Shown piece after piece: positions 6,744 to 14,825 of a stretch of 27,360 nucleotides of DNA; positions within the stretch are counted from its first letter, which is position 1, and the number at the start of each line of letters is the position of its first letter. A program made the position numbers and the translations under genes. Source of the stretch: DATCYX01 sp963714425 (GTDB taxonomy: Bacteria > Chloroflexota > Anaerolineae > Anaerolineales > UBA4823); contig CAVQOI010000011.1 of assembly GCA_963714425.1 (NCBI GenBank), positions 1-27,360 of the forward strand. The letters are read 5' to 3'. The notes beneath the pieces are model-generated. The model worked only from the letters and a program-made list of their open reading frames with translations, was not told the DNA's origin and ran no database searches.

Positions 6744-7910
6744 TCATAAAGTATCTAGGAATGCGCTGATGCGCTCGACAGCCCGGTCGATGGTTTCTAT
6801 TGAGGTGGCGTAGCACAGGCGCAGGTAGCCCTCCCCATGAGGGCCAAAATCTGTGCCCGCCAGCACAGCCACACCGGCCTCGTCCAGCAGGCGGCGGGCC
6901 AGCTCACTGGACTTCAAGCCAAAGGAGTGGATATTGGGGAAGACGTAGAAGGCGCCCTGGGGTGTCTGGCAGCGCACGCCGGGGATGGCGTTCAGCCCGG
7001 CAACGATGCGGTCGCGGCGGCGCTGGTATTCCGTGACGATGCCATCGACCATGTCTTGTGGGCCGGTCACAGCCTCGATGCCAGCGATCTGGGTGAAGGT
7101 CGCCGTGCAGCCCACCGAGTGGGTGAGCAGCAAGCCGACACGCTCCGCCAGCGCTGCGGGCATGATGGCAAAGCCCAGTCGCCAGCCGGTCATGGCGTAA
7201 GTCTTGGAGAAGCCGTCGACGATAATGGTGCGCTCGGTCATGCCGGGCAGGGCGGCGATGCTAGGCACCGGGAGGTCGTCGTAAGCCAGGCGAGCGTAGA
7301 TCTCGTCGGAGATCACCCAGGCATTGTGGCGCTGGGCTTGGGCGGCGATGTGCTCCAGATCTTCCAGAGGGATCACCCCGCCGGTTGGGTTGGCAGGTGA
7401 GTTGAGGATGACCAGCCGGGTGCGGGGGTTGATGCAATCGTCGAAAGCGTCCAGGTCGAAGGAGAAGCCTTTCTCCTCCACCAGCGGCACAGGCACCGGC
7501 ACGCCCCCGGCAATCTCGATCATAGCAGGATAGGTGGGGAAGCCCGGGTCGGGGTAGATGACCTCATCGCCCGGTCCCACCAGCGCCAGGGTGGGGAAGA
7601 ACAGCCCCGGCTTGGCGCCCGGCCCAACCACCACCTGGGCTGGGGAGAAGACCAAGCCGCGGCGCTTGCCAGCATCCTCGGCGATGATCTGGCGCAGGGC
7701 GGGCACGCCGCTGGGCGGGTTGTAGCGTGTCTGCCCATCGCGGATGGCTTGAATGCCGCGCTGGCTGATGTGTTCGAAGGTGCCGAAATCGGGCTGCCCG
7801 ATCTCAAAGTGCAGCACCTCCCGCCCCTGGGCTTCCAGCTCCTGGGCGCGCGCCAGGACTGCGTACGCACCTTCGGCTTTAAGGTTGTGAACTCTTGGTG
7901 CGAAAGTCAT
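6744..7910 (-). CDS. Class I PLP-dependent aminotransferase (aspartate aminotransferase-like)
   Basis: 388 residues. Fold-type I aminotransferase signatures are clear: IGQPDFGTFEHI near residue 37, YNPPSG near 63, SPANPTGG (Asn174) for substrate binding, ISDEIY (Asp202 and Tyr205) for the cofactor, the Schiff-base lysine in VDGFSKTYAMTGWRLGF (K236), and a C-terminal YLRLCYATS with the carboxylate-binding Arg. These enzymes move amino groups between an amino acid and a 2-oxo acid. Substrate choice (Asp, Ala or aromatic) cannot be fixed from the sequence. The ATG at 7910 follows GAGGATAT and starts at the usual place (MTFAPRVHNL); a longer frame to 7967 only translates the spacer repeat. Confidence 0.93.
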   Translation of the reverse strand: MTFAPRVHNLKAEGAYAVLARAQELEAQGREVLHFEIGQPDFGTFEHISQRGIQAIRDGQTRYNPPSGVPALRQIIAEDAGKRRGLVFSPAQVVVGPGAKPGLFFPTLALVGPGDEVIYPDPGFPTYPAMIEIAGGVPVPVPLVEEKGFSFDLDAFDDCINPRTRLVILNSPANPTGGVIPLEDLEHIAAQAQRHNAWVISDEIYARLAYDDLPVPSIAALPGMTERTIIVDGFSKTYAMTGWRLGFAIMPAALAERVGLLLTHSVGCTATFTQIAGIEAVTGPQDMVDGIVTEYQRRRDRIVAGLNAIPGVRCQTPQGAFYVFPNIHSFGLKSSELARRLLDEAGVAVLAGTDFGPHGEGYLRLCYATSIETIDRAVERISAFLDTL

Positions 7911-7920
7911 ATATCCTCGA

Positions 7921-7976
7921 AGTTGAAAGTGGGAAGGTTGAATGTTGCTCGCGAAACAAACCTTCAACTTTCAACC
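7921..7976. repeat. Inverted repeat of GTTGAAAGT/ACTTTCAAC type
   Basis: GTTGAAAGT (7922-7930) and ACTTTCAAC (7967-7975) pair, with inner AAGGTTGAA versus CCTTCAA. It occupies the spacer between dcd and the aminotransferase on the minus strand. No U-tract follows, so a processed or mobile hairpin is as likely as a terminator. Confidence 0.55.
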
Positions 7977-7984
7977 TGCTAACC

Positions 7985-8539
7985 TTATAACTTCGGCAAG
8001 ACAATCGACTGCTGCGCCTGGTACTTGCCTTTCTTATCGGCGTAGGAAACTTCGCACACCTCGTCGGCCTCGAAGAAGAGCACCTGGGCGATGCCCTCGT
8101 TGGCGTAGATACGGGCGGGCAGTGGGGTGGTGTTGGAGATCTCCAGGGTCACATAGCCTTCCCACTCCGGCTCGAAGGGGGTCACGTTGACGATGATGCC
8201 GCAACGGGCGTAAGTGCTCTTGCCCAGACAAACGGTGAGGACCTTACGCGGGATGCGAAAATATTCGATCGTCCTCGCCAGGGCGAACGAATTAGGCGGG
8301 ATGACGCACACATCGCCCTTGTAATCAACCATCGAGCGCGGGTCAAACTTCTTGGGGTCCACCACTGCCGAGTACACGTTGGTAAAGATCTTGAATTCAT
8401 CCGCCACGCGGATATCGTATCCATAGGACGAGACACCAAAGGAAATGACCCCATCGCGCACCTGGTTATCGGCGTAGGGCTCGATCATGCGCTGTTCGCG
8501 CGCCATCTTGCGTATCCAGTGATCCGGTTTGAGACCCAT
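7985..8539 (-). CDS. dcd: dCTP deaminase
   Basis: 184 residues, full length for the compact dCTP deaminase type. It converts dCTP to dUTP and ammonia, feeding dTMP synthesis. Diagnostic segments are SSYGYDIRVADEFKIFTN, DYKGDVCVIPPNSFALARTI, the SKSTYAR-like LGKSTYARCG, the catalytic Glu region NVTPFEPEWEGYVTLEISNT, and the C-terminal GKYQAQQ that folds over the triphosphate. The enzyme is a cytoplasmic trimer. The start is well set: AGGAGAG lies 5-6 nt before the ATG. Whether it also hydrolyses dUTP, as some archaeal-type homologues do, cannot be told. Confidence 0.96.
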   Translation of the reverse strand: MGLKPDHWIRKMAREQRMIEPYADNQVRDGVISFGVSSYGYDIRVADEFKIFTNVYSAVVDPKKFDPRSMVDYKGDVCVIPPNSFALARTIEYFRIPRKVLTVCLGKSTYARCGIIVNVTPFEPEWEGYVTLEISNTTPLPARIYANEGIAQVLFFEADEVCEVSYADKKGKYQAQQSIVLPKL

Positions 8540-8594
8540 AAAACTCTCCTAAAGCATAGATTTTTGCGTTCGCTTACCATTCCCACCTTGACCC

Positions 8595-8676
8595 TCCCTA
8601 CCCTGAAGGGAAGGGGAAAGTATACTGAGCATTGGGTATGCGACAGGGCTACACCCTCGTCGTATGCCCAATGCTC
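8595..8676. repeat. Two intergenic hairpins, including the GAGCATTGGGTATGCGAC palindrome
   Basis: GAGCATTGGGTATGCGAC (8627-8644) pairs with GTCGTATGCCCAATGCTC (8659-8676) with two mismatches around a 14-nt loop. Just before it, TCCCTACCCT and AAGGGAAGGGGA form an imperfect C/G hairpin. The first resembles the CATTGGGTAT fragment near 3480. The pair lies between the CapA-like gene and dcd on the minus strand. Confidence 0.7.
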
Positions 8677-8715
8677 GAAAACAATCCGGAGGAATAAGGG
8701 CGAAACCACCCAATT

Positions 8716-10479
8716 CTACCACCCGCTGGCGTTGAACACCGCCTGCAAAAGATCGTTACGCTCGCCGTCGGTCATGGGCCGCGGGCGGGCGTAGTCCACG
8801 AATACCATGGTCAGCAGCTCTGCGCCGATATAGCGCCCATTATAAAATATATGCCGGTCGACAAAAGCCTGGCGCGTCGCCGGGCTGACGTCAAGCTGGT
8901 CGAAGAACATATTCCCCAGCCCGTAGTGGATCAGGGCACCCTCCTCGAACTCGAAAGCCTGCGGCTGGTGCGCCTGGCTGCCGCTGACCACCACCGCCCC
9001 TGCCTGGGCCAGGCGGCGGAAATCGCGCACCTGGTCGGGCTGCGCCTTATAGGTGTAGTACTCGAAGTGCTGGAAGGTTGCGACGACCAGATAGCCCTCC
9101 GAGCGCAGCCGTCCAATCTCCGCTTGCATGTAGTCAAAATCGCAGGTCACCGCCCCAGGATGATTGCGTCCGGCCTGAGCAAAACTCCCGCCTTTGCCGT
9201 TGCAGCCGATGAAAGCCAGCCGGTTACCGTTGTGTTCGATGATTGCTGGCTTGCGTCCATCTTGCAGGTCCTCGCCGCCGCCGTAATAAAGCCAGCCGCG
9301 CTGGCGGTACAGCTCCAGAGTGTAGAGCATGGCGTCCTCGCCCCAATCCTGGAAGTGGTCGCCGGTCAGCTCGACCACGTCGGTGCCCACCTCCTCCAGC
9401 AGGTCGATGTAGCGGGCGTCGCTGCAAAAGCGCATTCCCGGCTGCACTGGGTCCGGGTAGGGACACTGCTTGGCGAAGGGCACCTCGTTGCTGATGTGTG
9501 TGATGTCTGCACTGCGCAGCCATTCGCCCACATCTCGAGCGGGATACTTGACCCCGCGCTGCTCCATGGTAAAGGCTGTGGCGCGCACAAGGGCGGTCAC
9601 GCCGGTCATTGCCAACACGGTCAGCTTGCCCGGGTCGCGGTTGCCCTGTGGAACGAGGGGCGCTCCCGAGACCGGCCCGTACAGCGTCAGGGTTATTTCA
9701 ACCGAACGCGGGTCGCCCTCCAGCGAGATAGGCACAGCCAGGGCATAAGTTGCCGGGTCGAAATCCACCCGCAGCGGCGATTGCCCGTCCACCGCCAGGA
9801 CTTTCCAGCGTGGCTCCAGCGCCTCGAAGGGCAGCAGCGCCCATGCGGGACGCTGATCCCAGGCAGCGCTGGCTAATTCATGCGCAGGCAGGACTTGGAC
9901 TGCACCCTGGGCTGGCGCGCCCCACAGCGCCGTGAAGACCGCCAGGGTGCTCTCGTCCAGCAAGATCGGCGTGCCGCCGAACGGCCCGGTGGGCTCGCCA
10001 GACCACGAGCGGCGCAGCTGCTCGGAGGAGACCTCATCGTCAATGGTTGGGAACGGCGCCGCCAGGGCGTATACCCACTGGGTCACAGGCTGATCTCCGC
10101 CAACCTGCAGGTGCAATAATGCATTGCCCGGCTCCGCCAGGGTGTAGTAATCGGGGGGGAGCTGCAAACCCTGGCGCAGTGCCTCGGGGAGCCCGGGGTC
10201 CAGCCACAGTGTGATCCCCGGGGGGAGAGTGGGCGTGGGGGTGGGCGGCGGGACGGTCGCTGTGGGCGGGATGGCGGTGTAGGGCAGCGGCTGGAAGGGC
10301 GTGTAGGTGATCGTGGGATGCGGGACGCTCCCGGGCAGCAAGGGCGCCAATGGCGCATTGCTCCTGCAGGCTACCATGGCGAGTGCAACCGCCACGAACA
10401 AGACCCCAAAGGACGTGTGACCCTTCAGAGTCTGCACCGACAACCAGCCCCCGCTTCGTTTCGCCCTTATCCCGCTCAC
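8716..10479 (-). CDS. CapA-family (PGA_cap) lipoprotein, metallophosphatase-like
   Basis: 587 residues. The signal peptide ends in a lipobox (VALAMVAC), so the protein is probably lipidated and extracytoplasmic. A Thr/Pro-rich linker (TATVPPPTPTPTLPP) follows. The middle 200 residues are not recognised. The C-terminal half matches the PGA_cap domain: THISNEVPFAK, VELTGDHFQDWG, FIGCNGKGGS, VVATFQHFEYY, VVSGSQAHQPQAFEF and IHYGLGNMFFDQ. The family has a calcineurin-like fold and is named for poly-gamma-glutamate capsule synthesis, but many members have other unknown envelope roles. It follows the M23 lipoprotein by 20 nt, so the two are probably co-transcribed. The GTG at 10479 lies in a CTCTACTCTC-type repeat; a GTG at 10437 would give a more typical signal peptide. 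Confidence 0.85.
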   Translation of the reverse strand: MSGIRAKRSGGWLSVQTLKGHTSFGVLFVAVALAMVACRSNAPLAPLLPGSVPHPTITYTPFQPLPYTAIPPTATVPPPTPTPTLPPGITLWLDPGLPEALRQGLQLPPDYYTLAEPGNALLHLQVGGDQPVTQWVYALAAPFPTIDDEVSSEQLRRSWSGEPTGPFGGTPILLDESTLAVFTALWGAPAQGAVQVLPAHELASAAWDQRPAWALLPFEALEPRWKVLAVDGQSPLRVDFDPATYALAVPISLEGDPRSVEITLTLYGPVSGAPLVPQGNRDPGKLTVLAMTGVTALVRATAFTMEQRGVKYPARDVGEWLRSADITHISNEVPFAKQCPYPDPVQPGMRFCSDARYIDLLEEVGTDVVELTGDHFQDWGEDAMLYTLELYRQRGWLYYGGGEDLQDGRKPAIIEHNGNRLAFIGCNGKGGSFAQAGRNHPGAVTCDFDYMQAEIGRLRSEGYLVVATFQHFEYYTYKAQPDQVRDFRRLAQAGAVVVSGSQAHQPQAFEFEEGALIHYGLGNMFFDQLDVSPATRQAFVDRHIFYNGRYIGAELLTMVFVDYARPRPMTDGERNDLLQAVFNASGW

Positions 10480-10485
10480 GGCTCT

Positions 10486-10508
10486 CGACTTTCTACTCTC
10501 TACTCTCC
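10486..10508. repeat. CTCTACTCTC-type repeat between M23 and CapA-like genes
   Basis: The run CTTTCTACTCTCTACTCTCC covers the whole 20-nt gap and the end of the M23 gene. On the coding strand it reads GGAGAGTAGAGAGTAGAAAG and so supplies purine-rich ribosome-site-like sequence for the CapA-like gene. It belongs to the same family as 1120-1235 and 13108-13136. Confidence 0.55.
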
Positions 10509-11576
10509 TAATTGGAATGTCACCAGGGTCAGCTCGCCTGGCATCACCTCGACAATGCGCTGCTGCATACCACCCTGCACGAAGCTTATCTTGTACTCAC
10601 CGGCAGGCAGGTCGCCGATGGCAAAGGTCTCCTGCCAGGGTTCCATGCCCAGCAGCTTCGTCTCTGGATACGTGCTGATGTAATAGGCATCTCGCCCAAT
10701 CCCCGCCGCCGACAGGGTTTCGATGACGATATTTTCAACCTTCAGCGGGTTGCCCTGACCATCCAGGATGCGCCCGGCCAGGGCGCCCATGGGCTGGCCT
10801 GTACTATCAGACAACGGCTGCAGCCAAAGCTCCGGGTTGCGCGCAGCGGAATACACATTCTCTGCATAGCGCACCTCGAAGTGCAGGTGGCTGCCAATGG
10901 CTGCGCCGGTGGCGCCCACTTCGCCCAGCTTCTGCCCAACCTGGATCACATCGCCCACCTGCACGTCCACTTTCGAAAGGTGCGCGTACAAGGTGAAGAC
11001 AGGCGCATCGAACTCCACAATGTCATGCTGCAATACCACCAGGTTGCCGTACATGCCTGGATACAAACCGAGCTTCGTCTTGAGATCGTCGCCTGCCACC
11101 ACTACCTCACCATCCGCAGCGGCAAGCACCGGCGTGCCCTGCGAGTTGAGGAACTCCACACCGTGATGTGGATCGCGCTTGCCCTCCACCGTGGTCGAGA
11201 AGCGATAAGAGATATCGATGTAATCTCGCCCGGGTGGGGCGATGGGACGGCTGAAGGGGAAGGGAAAATCCAGGATACAAGCTTCTGCCTGGCACGGGCC
11301 AATTGGTACACTCGCCTGTGTGTGAGCACGGGTAGGTTGTGGCAATGCCGGAGCTGTTTTTTCGACTGTCAGAGTGATCGCAAGTGCTGAGGTGGGGCTC
11401 ACCTGCGTGGCTTGAGCAGGCACCTGGGTCTCTGCCATCCTGCCCGGCGGGCCGGGGTCAAGCTGGTCGTTGATAGGCGCGCGAGCTGTTGCTCCTTCCT
11501 GCGCAGGCTGCAGGCTGCAGCTCACGCTCATAAGTGCCAGCAGCATCGCGGCAAGCACGCGCTGGGAGAACCTCAA
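10500..11576 (-). CDS. M23-family peptidase lipoprotein
   Basis: 358 residues. The signal peptide and lipobox MLLALMSVSC place it on the outer face of the cytoplasmic membrane. After a low-complexity linker (about 30-100), residues about 110-260 form an M23/LytM-like domain with DPHHGVEFLN, GTPVLAAADGEVVVAG, YGNLVVLQHD, FTLYAHL, GQKLGEVGATG and the zinc-binding GSHLHFEVR. The usual HxGxD aspartate is Glu here (HHGVE), so activity is uncertain. A C-terminal segment (AGRILDGQGNPLKVENIVIE, ending VTFQLGE) looks like a carboxypeptidase-regulatory or Ig-like beta domain. The start is TTG, overlapping the upstream gene's stop (TTGA), implying translational coupling. The family cleaves peptidoglycan cross-bridges. 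Confidence 0.87.
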   Translation of the reverse strand: MRFSQRVLAAMLLALMSVSCSLQPAQEGATARAPINDQLDPGPPGRMAETQVPAQATQVSPTSALAITLTVEKTAPALPQPTRAHTQASVPIGPCQAEACILDFPFPFSRPIAPPGRDYIDISYRFSTTVEGKRDPHHGVEFLNSQGTPVLAAADGEVVVAGDDLKTKLGLYPGMYGNLVVLQHDIVEFDAPVFTLYAHLSKVDVQVGDVIQVGQKLGEVGATGAAIGSHLHFEVRYAENVYSAARNPELWLQPLSDSTGQPMGALAGRILDGQGNPLKVENIVIETLSAAGIGRDAYYISTYPETKLLGMEPWQETFAIGDLPAGEYKISFVQGGMQQRIVEVMPGELTLVTFQLGE

Positions 11577-13105
11577 ACTAGCATGCCTCCCCGCTGGACG
11601 AGCGCTTGCTCGATAGTCGTCTCGAATTTACTGGCTTCCTTCTCCAAGGCGTTCAGATCATCTAAGAGGCGCCGGACCTCAGCCTGGTTCTGCAGCCCAG
11701 CGGCGTTGATGCGCACGTTATAGCCTGCTCCAATCATGGCCGCGCGCGCCTGGGCGGCGCCAGTGGCGCCATCGCTGATGGCGTTCAGGTTGCCACCCTC
11801 CACCACCTGGACTGCCAAGCCCATCACCTCCACAGCCTTGCGCGCTACATCTAAAGGCACGCGCGCCGCCCGCAGCAAAGCTGCCTCGACGGCTTCAGTA
11901 CGCCTTTGCGCCTCCTCTGGTGTGCCTTTAGGCAATTTATAAGCGACCATGACCGCCTCGAAGGCGGCCGCGTCCTCCTCGATGGCAGCAGTCAGCTCCT
12001 TACGCAGTGTCTCGGCGCGTTCCAGCACCGAGTTCATCTGGTCTTCGACTTCTGCGTATTTCTTGCGCCCCACCGTCAACCGGGCGACCATGGCGACCAG
12101 GGCTGCAGCGGCTGCCCCGCTGTAGGCGGAGGCCGAGCCACCACCAGGCGCGGGCGAGTCGGAAGCCAGGGCGTCCAGGAAATCCATCGAGCGAGAAACG
12201 GGCATATCTCCAATCGATCCGCTCAGGCGCCGCTCCAGGATCTGCCCTCGCTCGAACGCATCCAGCTGCAGGTACCAAACCGCAGCGTCGACCAGGGCTT
12301 CCTCAGGGATCAAGCCAACCAGCTCGCTGTGATGTATGCTCACTCCGTAACTGGCTGCCTCGCGGCGGATGAGCTCGACCACGCGCGCAACGGGTGTCTC
12401 GCGGTAATTGGTCAGGTTCATGGAGACCTGCGCGCGCCCGTTCACCTCCATGCCCAGGGCTTTGACGTAGGGCAGCCCGCCTGAGGAGAAGCGCACTGCC
12501 TTGGCTATCTTCTTGGCGATGGCGACATCGTCGGTATCCAGGTAGACGTTATAGGCGATCAGCGGGAAGCGCGCCCCGATCGCGGTGGCGCCAGCTTTCC
12601 CCAGCCGGGCGGGGCCGAAATCGGGCAGGCGCTCGGGGTTGGTGAGCACCTCTTGCTTTAAACCTTCGTACTGACCGCGGCGCAAGTTCTCTAAATTTTT
12701 ACGTTCCGGGCGGGTAGCGGCATCCTCGTACAGATATACCGGGATACCCAATTCATCTCCCACGCGCTGGCCCAGGCGGCGTGCCAGCCTCACACATTCC
12801 TGCATGCTCACGCCTGAGATAGGCACCAATGGCACGACATCGGTAGCGCCGATGCGCGGGTGTTCGCCAGTGTGCTGGTCCAGGTCGATCAATTCGGCGG
12901 CTTTTGCGATGGCGCGGAATGCAGCCTCTTCGACCGCCTCAGGAGAGCCGGCGAAGGTGATCACCGTGCGGTTATGATCCGCGTCGGAGTGCTGATCCAA
13001 AACGAGAGCTCCAGGAATCAACTCGATCGCCTGGCGGATGGCAGCGACCACTTCCGGTCGCCGGGCATCTGAAAAGTTAGGGATACATTCAATGATTGGG
13101 GGCAT
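11573..13105 (-). CDS. ftcD: Bifunctional glutamate formimidoyltransferase / formimidoyl-THF cyclodeaminase
   Basis: 510 residues, a fusion like mammalian FTCD. Residues 1-300 are the formiminotransferase, with IIECIPNFSDARR, DQHSDADHNRTV, the catalytic-His segment HTGEHPRIGATDVVPL (H82 aligned with His82), and YNVYLDTDD. From about residue 315, MDFLDALASDSPAPGGGSAS begins the cyclodeaminase, with GGNLNAISDGATGAA holding the expected Asp. Together they move the formimino group from formiminoglutamate (a histidine breakdown product) to tetrahydrofolate, then form 5,10-methenyl-THF and ammonia. No other hut genes are in the window. The ATG at 13105 has no Shine-Dalgarno and abuts a CTCTACTCTC-type repeat. 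The 3' end overlaps the M23 peptidase gene. Confidence 0.96.
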   Translation of the reverse strand: MPPIIECIPNFSDARRPEVVAAIRQAIELIPGALVLDQHSDADHNRTVITFAGSPEAVEEAAFRAIAKAAELIDLDQHTGEHPRIGATDVVPLVPISGVSMQECVRLARRLGQRVGDELGIPVYLYEDAATRPERKNLENLRRGQYEGLKQEVLTNPERLPDFGPARLGKAGATAIGARFPLIAYNVYLDTDDVAIAKKIAKAVRFSSGGLPYVKALGMEVNGRAQVSMNLTNYRETPVARVVELIRREAASYGVSIHHSELVGLIPEEALVDAAVWYLQLDAFERGQILERRLSGSIGDMPVSRSMDFLDALASDSPAPGGGSASAYSGAAAAALVAMVARLTVGRKKYAEVEDQMNSVLERAETLRKELTAAIEEDAAAFEAVMVAYKLPKGTPEEAQRRTEAVEAALLRAARVPLDVARKAVEVMGLAVQVVEGGNLNAISDGATGAAQARAAMIGAGYNVRINAAGLQNQAEVRRLLDDLNALEKEASKFETTIEQALVQRGGMLV

Positions 13106-13107
13106 AG

Positions 13108-13136
13108 AGAGTGGAGAAAAGAGAGTTGAGAGTAGT
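13108..13136. repeat. CTCTACTCTC-type repeat abutting the ftcD start
   Basis: GAGAGTGGAGAAAAGAGAGT (plus strand) reads as ACTCTCTTTTCTCCACTCTC on the coding strand, ending next to the ftcD ATG. It leaves no purine-rich ribosome site, unlike the copy before the CapA-like gene, which lies in the opposite orientation relative to its gene. Confidence 0.5.
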
Positions 13137-13149
13137 ACAGATCTCGCCT

Positions 13150-13155
13150 ATTATA
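13150..13155 (-). promoter_or_regulatory. Candidate -10 box of ftcD
   Basis: TATAAT on the minus strand, 45 nt before the ftcD ATG. No convincing -35 is found at 16-18 bp, so this is tentative. Confidence 0.4.
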
Positions 13156-13252
13156 CTCAATAACCAGGTGGCATAATCCTTGCAAGAAGATAGGAACACT
13201 GTGCACTTTGTACAAGGCACCTGGAACGTGAATGGTGGTATTTGTAACATGG

Positions 13253-13258
13253 TAGAAT
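13253..13258 (+). promoter_or_regulatory. Candidate -10 box of the LysM/M23 lipoprotein pair
   Basis: TAGAAT lies 19 nt before the ATG at 13278, giving a leader of roughly a dozen bases. No -35 consensus is visible. Confidence 0.35.
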
Positions 13259-13277
13259 GTCCTCCCAGAGACGCTGC

Positions 13278-14825
13278 ATGAAACTTCATTCCCGCTTAAA
13301 AGCATTGTCCCTGGCCCTCGCCGTTCTCTTTGGCGCAAGCCTGGCTTGCGCACGCACCGCACAGCCGGACGACCCAAACACGGTATGGCTGCCAGGGCAG
13401 AGCGCCCCATCCACGCCGGACCAGGGGGATGTGACGCGCACCCCCTTTCTGCCTCCTACGCGCGACCCCAGCGCTCCCCTTTTGACCCCAACCCCGGATG
13501 ATCCGCACACCAAGCCCGCCTTGCGCACTGAGCCGGAGGAGTATATCGTCCAGCCCGGCGATACCCTGGGGATTATCGCTCAGCGCTACGGCGTCAGCCT
13601 GGAAGAGATCATCGAAGTAAACGAGCTGAAAAACCCAAATGTCCTCGAGATCGGACAGCTGGTCATGGTCCCCGTACCCAACCCGCAGGGGTTGGGACCA
13701 GATTTCAAGATCATCCCTGATTCCGAGCTGGTGTACAGCCCATCCAGCGCCATCTTCAACATTGAAGCTTTCATTAAAAGCCAGAACGGTTATTTGGCTG
13801 GATATCACGAGGATATGGATGGTAAAACACTAAGCGGTGCGCAGGTGGTGCAACGCGTTGCACAGGAATATTCGGTGAACCCGCGCATTCTGCTGGCTGT
13901 GCTGCAATACCAGAGCGGCTGGCTGAACCGGTCCGAAGAGGAGCTGGGACAGGGCAAGCTCGATTTCCCCATGGGCATCCGCGAGGAATGGCGCAAGGGG
14001 CTGTACAGCCAGCTTGCCTGGGCAGCCAATGGCCTCAACCGAGGCTACTACCTGTGGCGCGCCAATGCGGCTGCCAATTGGGTGCTGGGAGATGGCAGTG
14101 TGGTGCCCATCGCCGCTACGATTAACGCCGGCACTGCAGGCGTACAGCACATGTTTGCCCCCCTGTACGGGCGGAGCGATTGGGATGCAGCAGCAGGACC
14201 CAACGGTGTCTTCTCGGTGTATAACGCCTATTTCGGCTACCCGTTCGATTATGCCATTGAGCCCTTGCTGCCGCTCGATGTGCGCCAGCCGCCCATGCAG
14301 CTGCCTTTTGAGCAGGGCAGACCCTGGGCTTTCACTGGAGGCCCGCATGGCGGCTGGGGCGATGGCTCCGCCTGGGCAGCTCTTGATTTCGCACCGCCAT
14401 CCGACGAGCTGGGTTGCATCTCTAGCGACGACTGGGTGACTGCGGTGGCAGATGGCTTAATCTTGCGCGCTGAGGATGGAGCAGTCATCCAGGATTTAGA
14501 CGGGGATGGCTACGAACAGACCGGCTGGGTGATGCTCTACATGCATGTGGAGAGTTGCGAGCGCGTGAAGCCTGGCGCCCAGGTGAAAGCTGGAGACCGG
14601 CTCGGGCATCCCTCATGCGAAGGGGGCTTCTCGTCCGGAACGCATGTACACATCGCCCGGCGTTATAATGGAGAATGGATACCCGCTGACCACACCCTGC
14701 CCTTTATCCTGGATGGCTGGGTTTCGCGTGGCGCAGGCGCAGAATACGATGGCTTTCTGGATAAAGATGGCCACAAGGTGGAGGCTTATGAAGGCCGCTC
14801 GGGCGACAATATTATCCAGCGTTAG
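13278..14825 (+). CDS. LysM and M23 (beta-lytic type) domain lipoprotein, copy A
   Basis: 515 residues from the ATG at 13278; a longer frame from 13257 would spoil the signal peptide. The lipobox is GASLAC (C24). A Pro/Thr linker is followed by a good LysM domain at 88-133 (YIVQPGDTLGIIAQRYGVSL...IGQLVMVPV), a peptidoglycan binder. A helical middle part (about 180-300) includes VNPRILLAVLQYQSGW, reminiscent of lytic transglycosylases but lacking the catalytic Glu. From 350 on lies an M23A/beta-lytic-like domain: FTGGPHGGWGDG with H357, ALDFAP with D370, LYMHV, and GTHVHIARRYNGEW with H456/H458. DLDGDGYEQ (406-414) looks like a calcium-binding loop. It is probably a cell-wall hydrolase or its inactive relative. 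Copy B starts inside its 3' end. Confidence 0.87.
   Translation: MKLHSRLKALSLALAVLFGASLACARTAQPDDPNTVWLPGQSAPSTPDQGDVTRTPFLPPTRDPSAPLLTPTPDDPHTKPALRTEPEEYIVQPGDTLGIIAQRYGVSLEEIIEVNELKNPNVLEIGQLVMVPVPNPQGLGPDFKIIPDSELVYSPSSAIFNIEAFIKSQNGYLAGYHEDMDGKTLSGAQVVQRVAQEYSVNPRILLAVLQYQSGWLNRSEEELGQGKLDFPMGIREEWRKGLYSQLAWAANGLNRGYYLWRANAAANWVLGDGSVVPIAATINAGTAGVQHMFAPLYGRSDWDAAAGPNGVFSVYNAYFGYPFDYAIEPLLPLDVRQPPMQLPFEQGRPWAFTGGPHGGWGDGSAWAALDFAPPSDELGCISSDDWVTAVADGLILRAEDGAVIQDLDGDGYEQTGWVMLYMHVESCERVKPGAQVKAGDRLGHPSCEGGFSSGTHVHIARRYNGEWIPADHTLPFILDGWVSRGAGAEYDGFLDKDGHKVEAYEGRSGDNIIQR

Noticed and set aside
8851..11390. Long plus-strand frames (8851-9876, 10512-11390)
   Set aside because: They lie opposite the CapA-like and M23 genes, which have signal peptides and family motifs.
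14644..14787. Upstream extension of lipoprotein copy B
   Set aside because: It reads copy A out of frame. The internal ATG at 14788 has GGAGG and begins a proper lipoprotein signal peptide.
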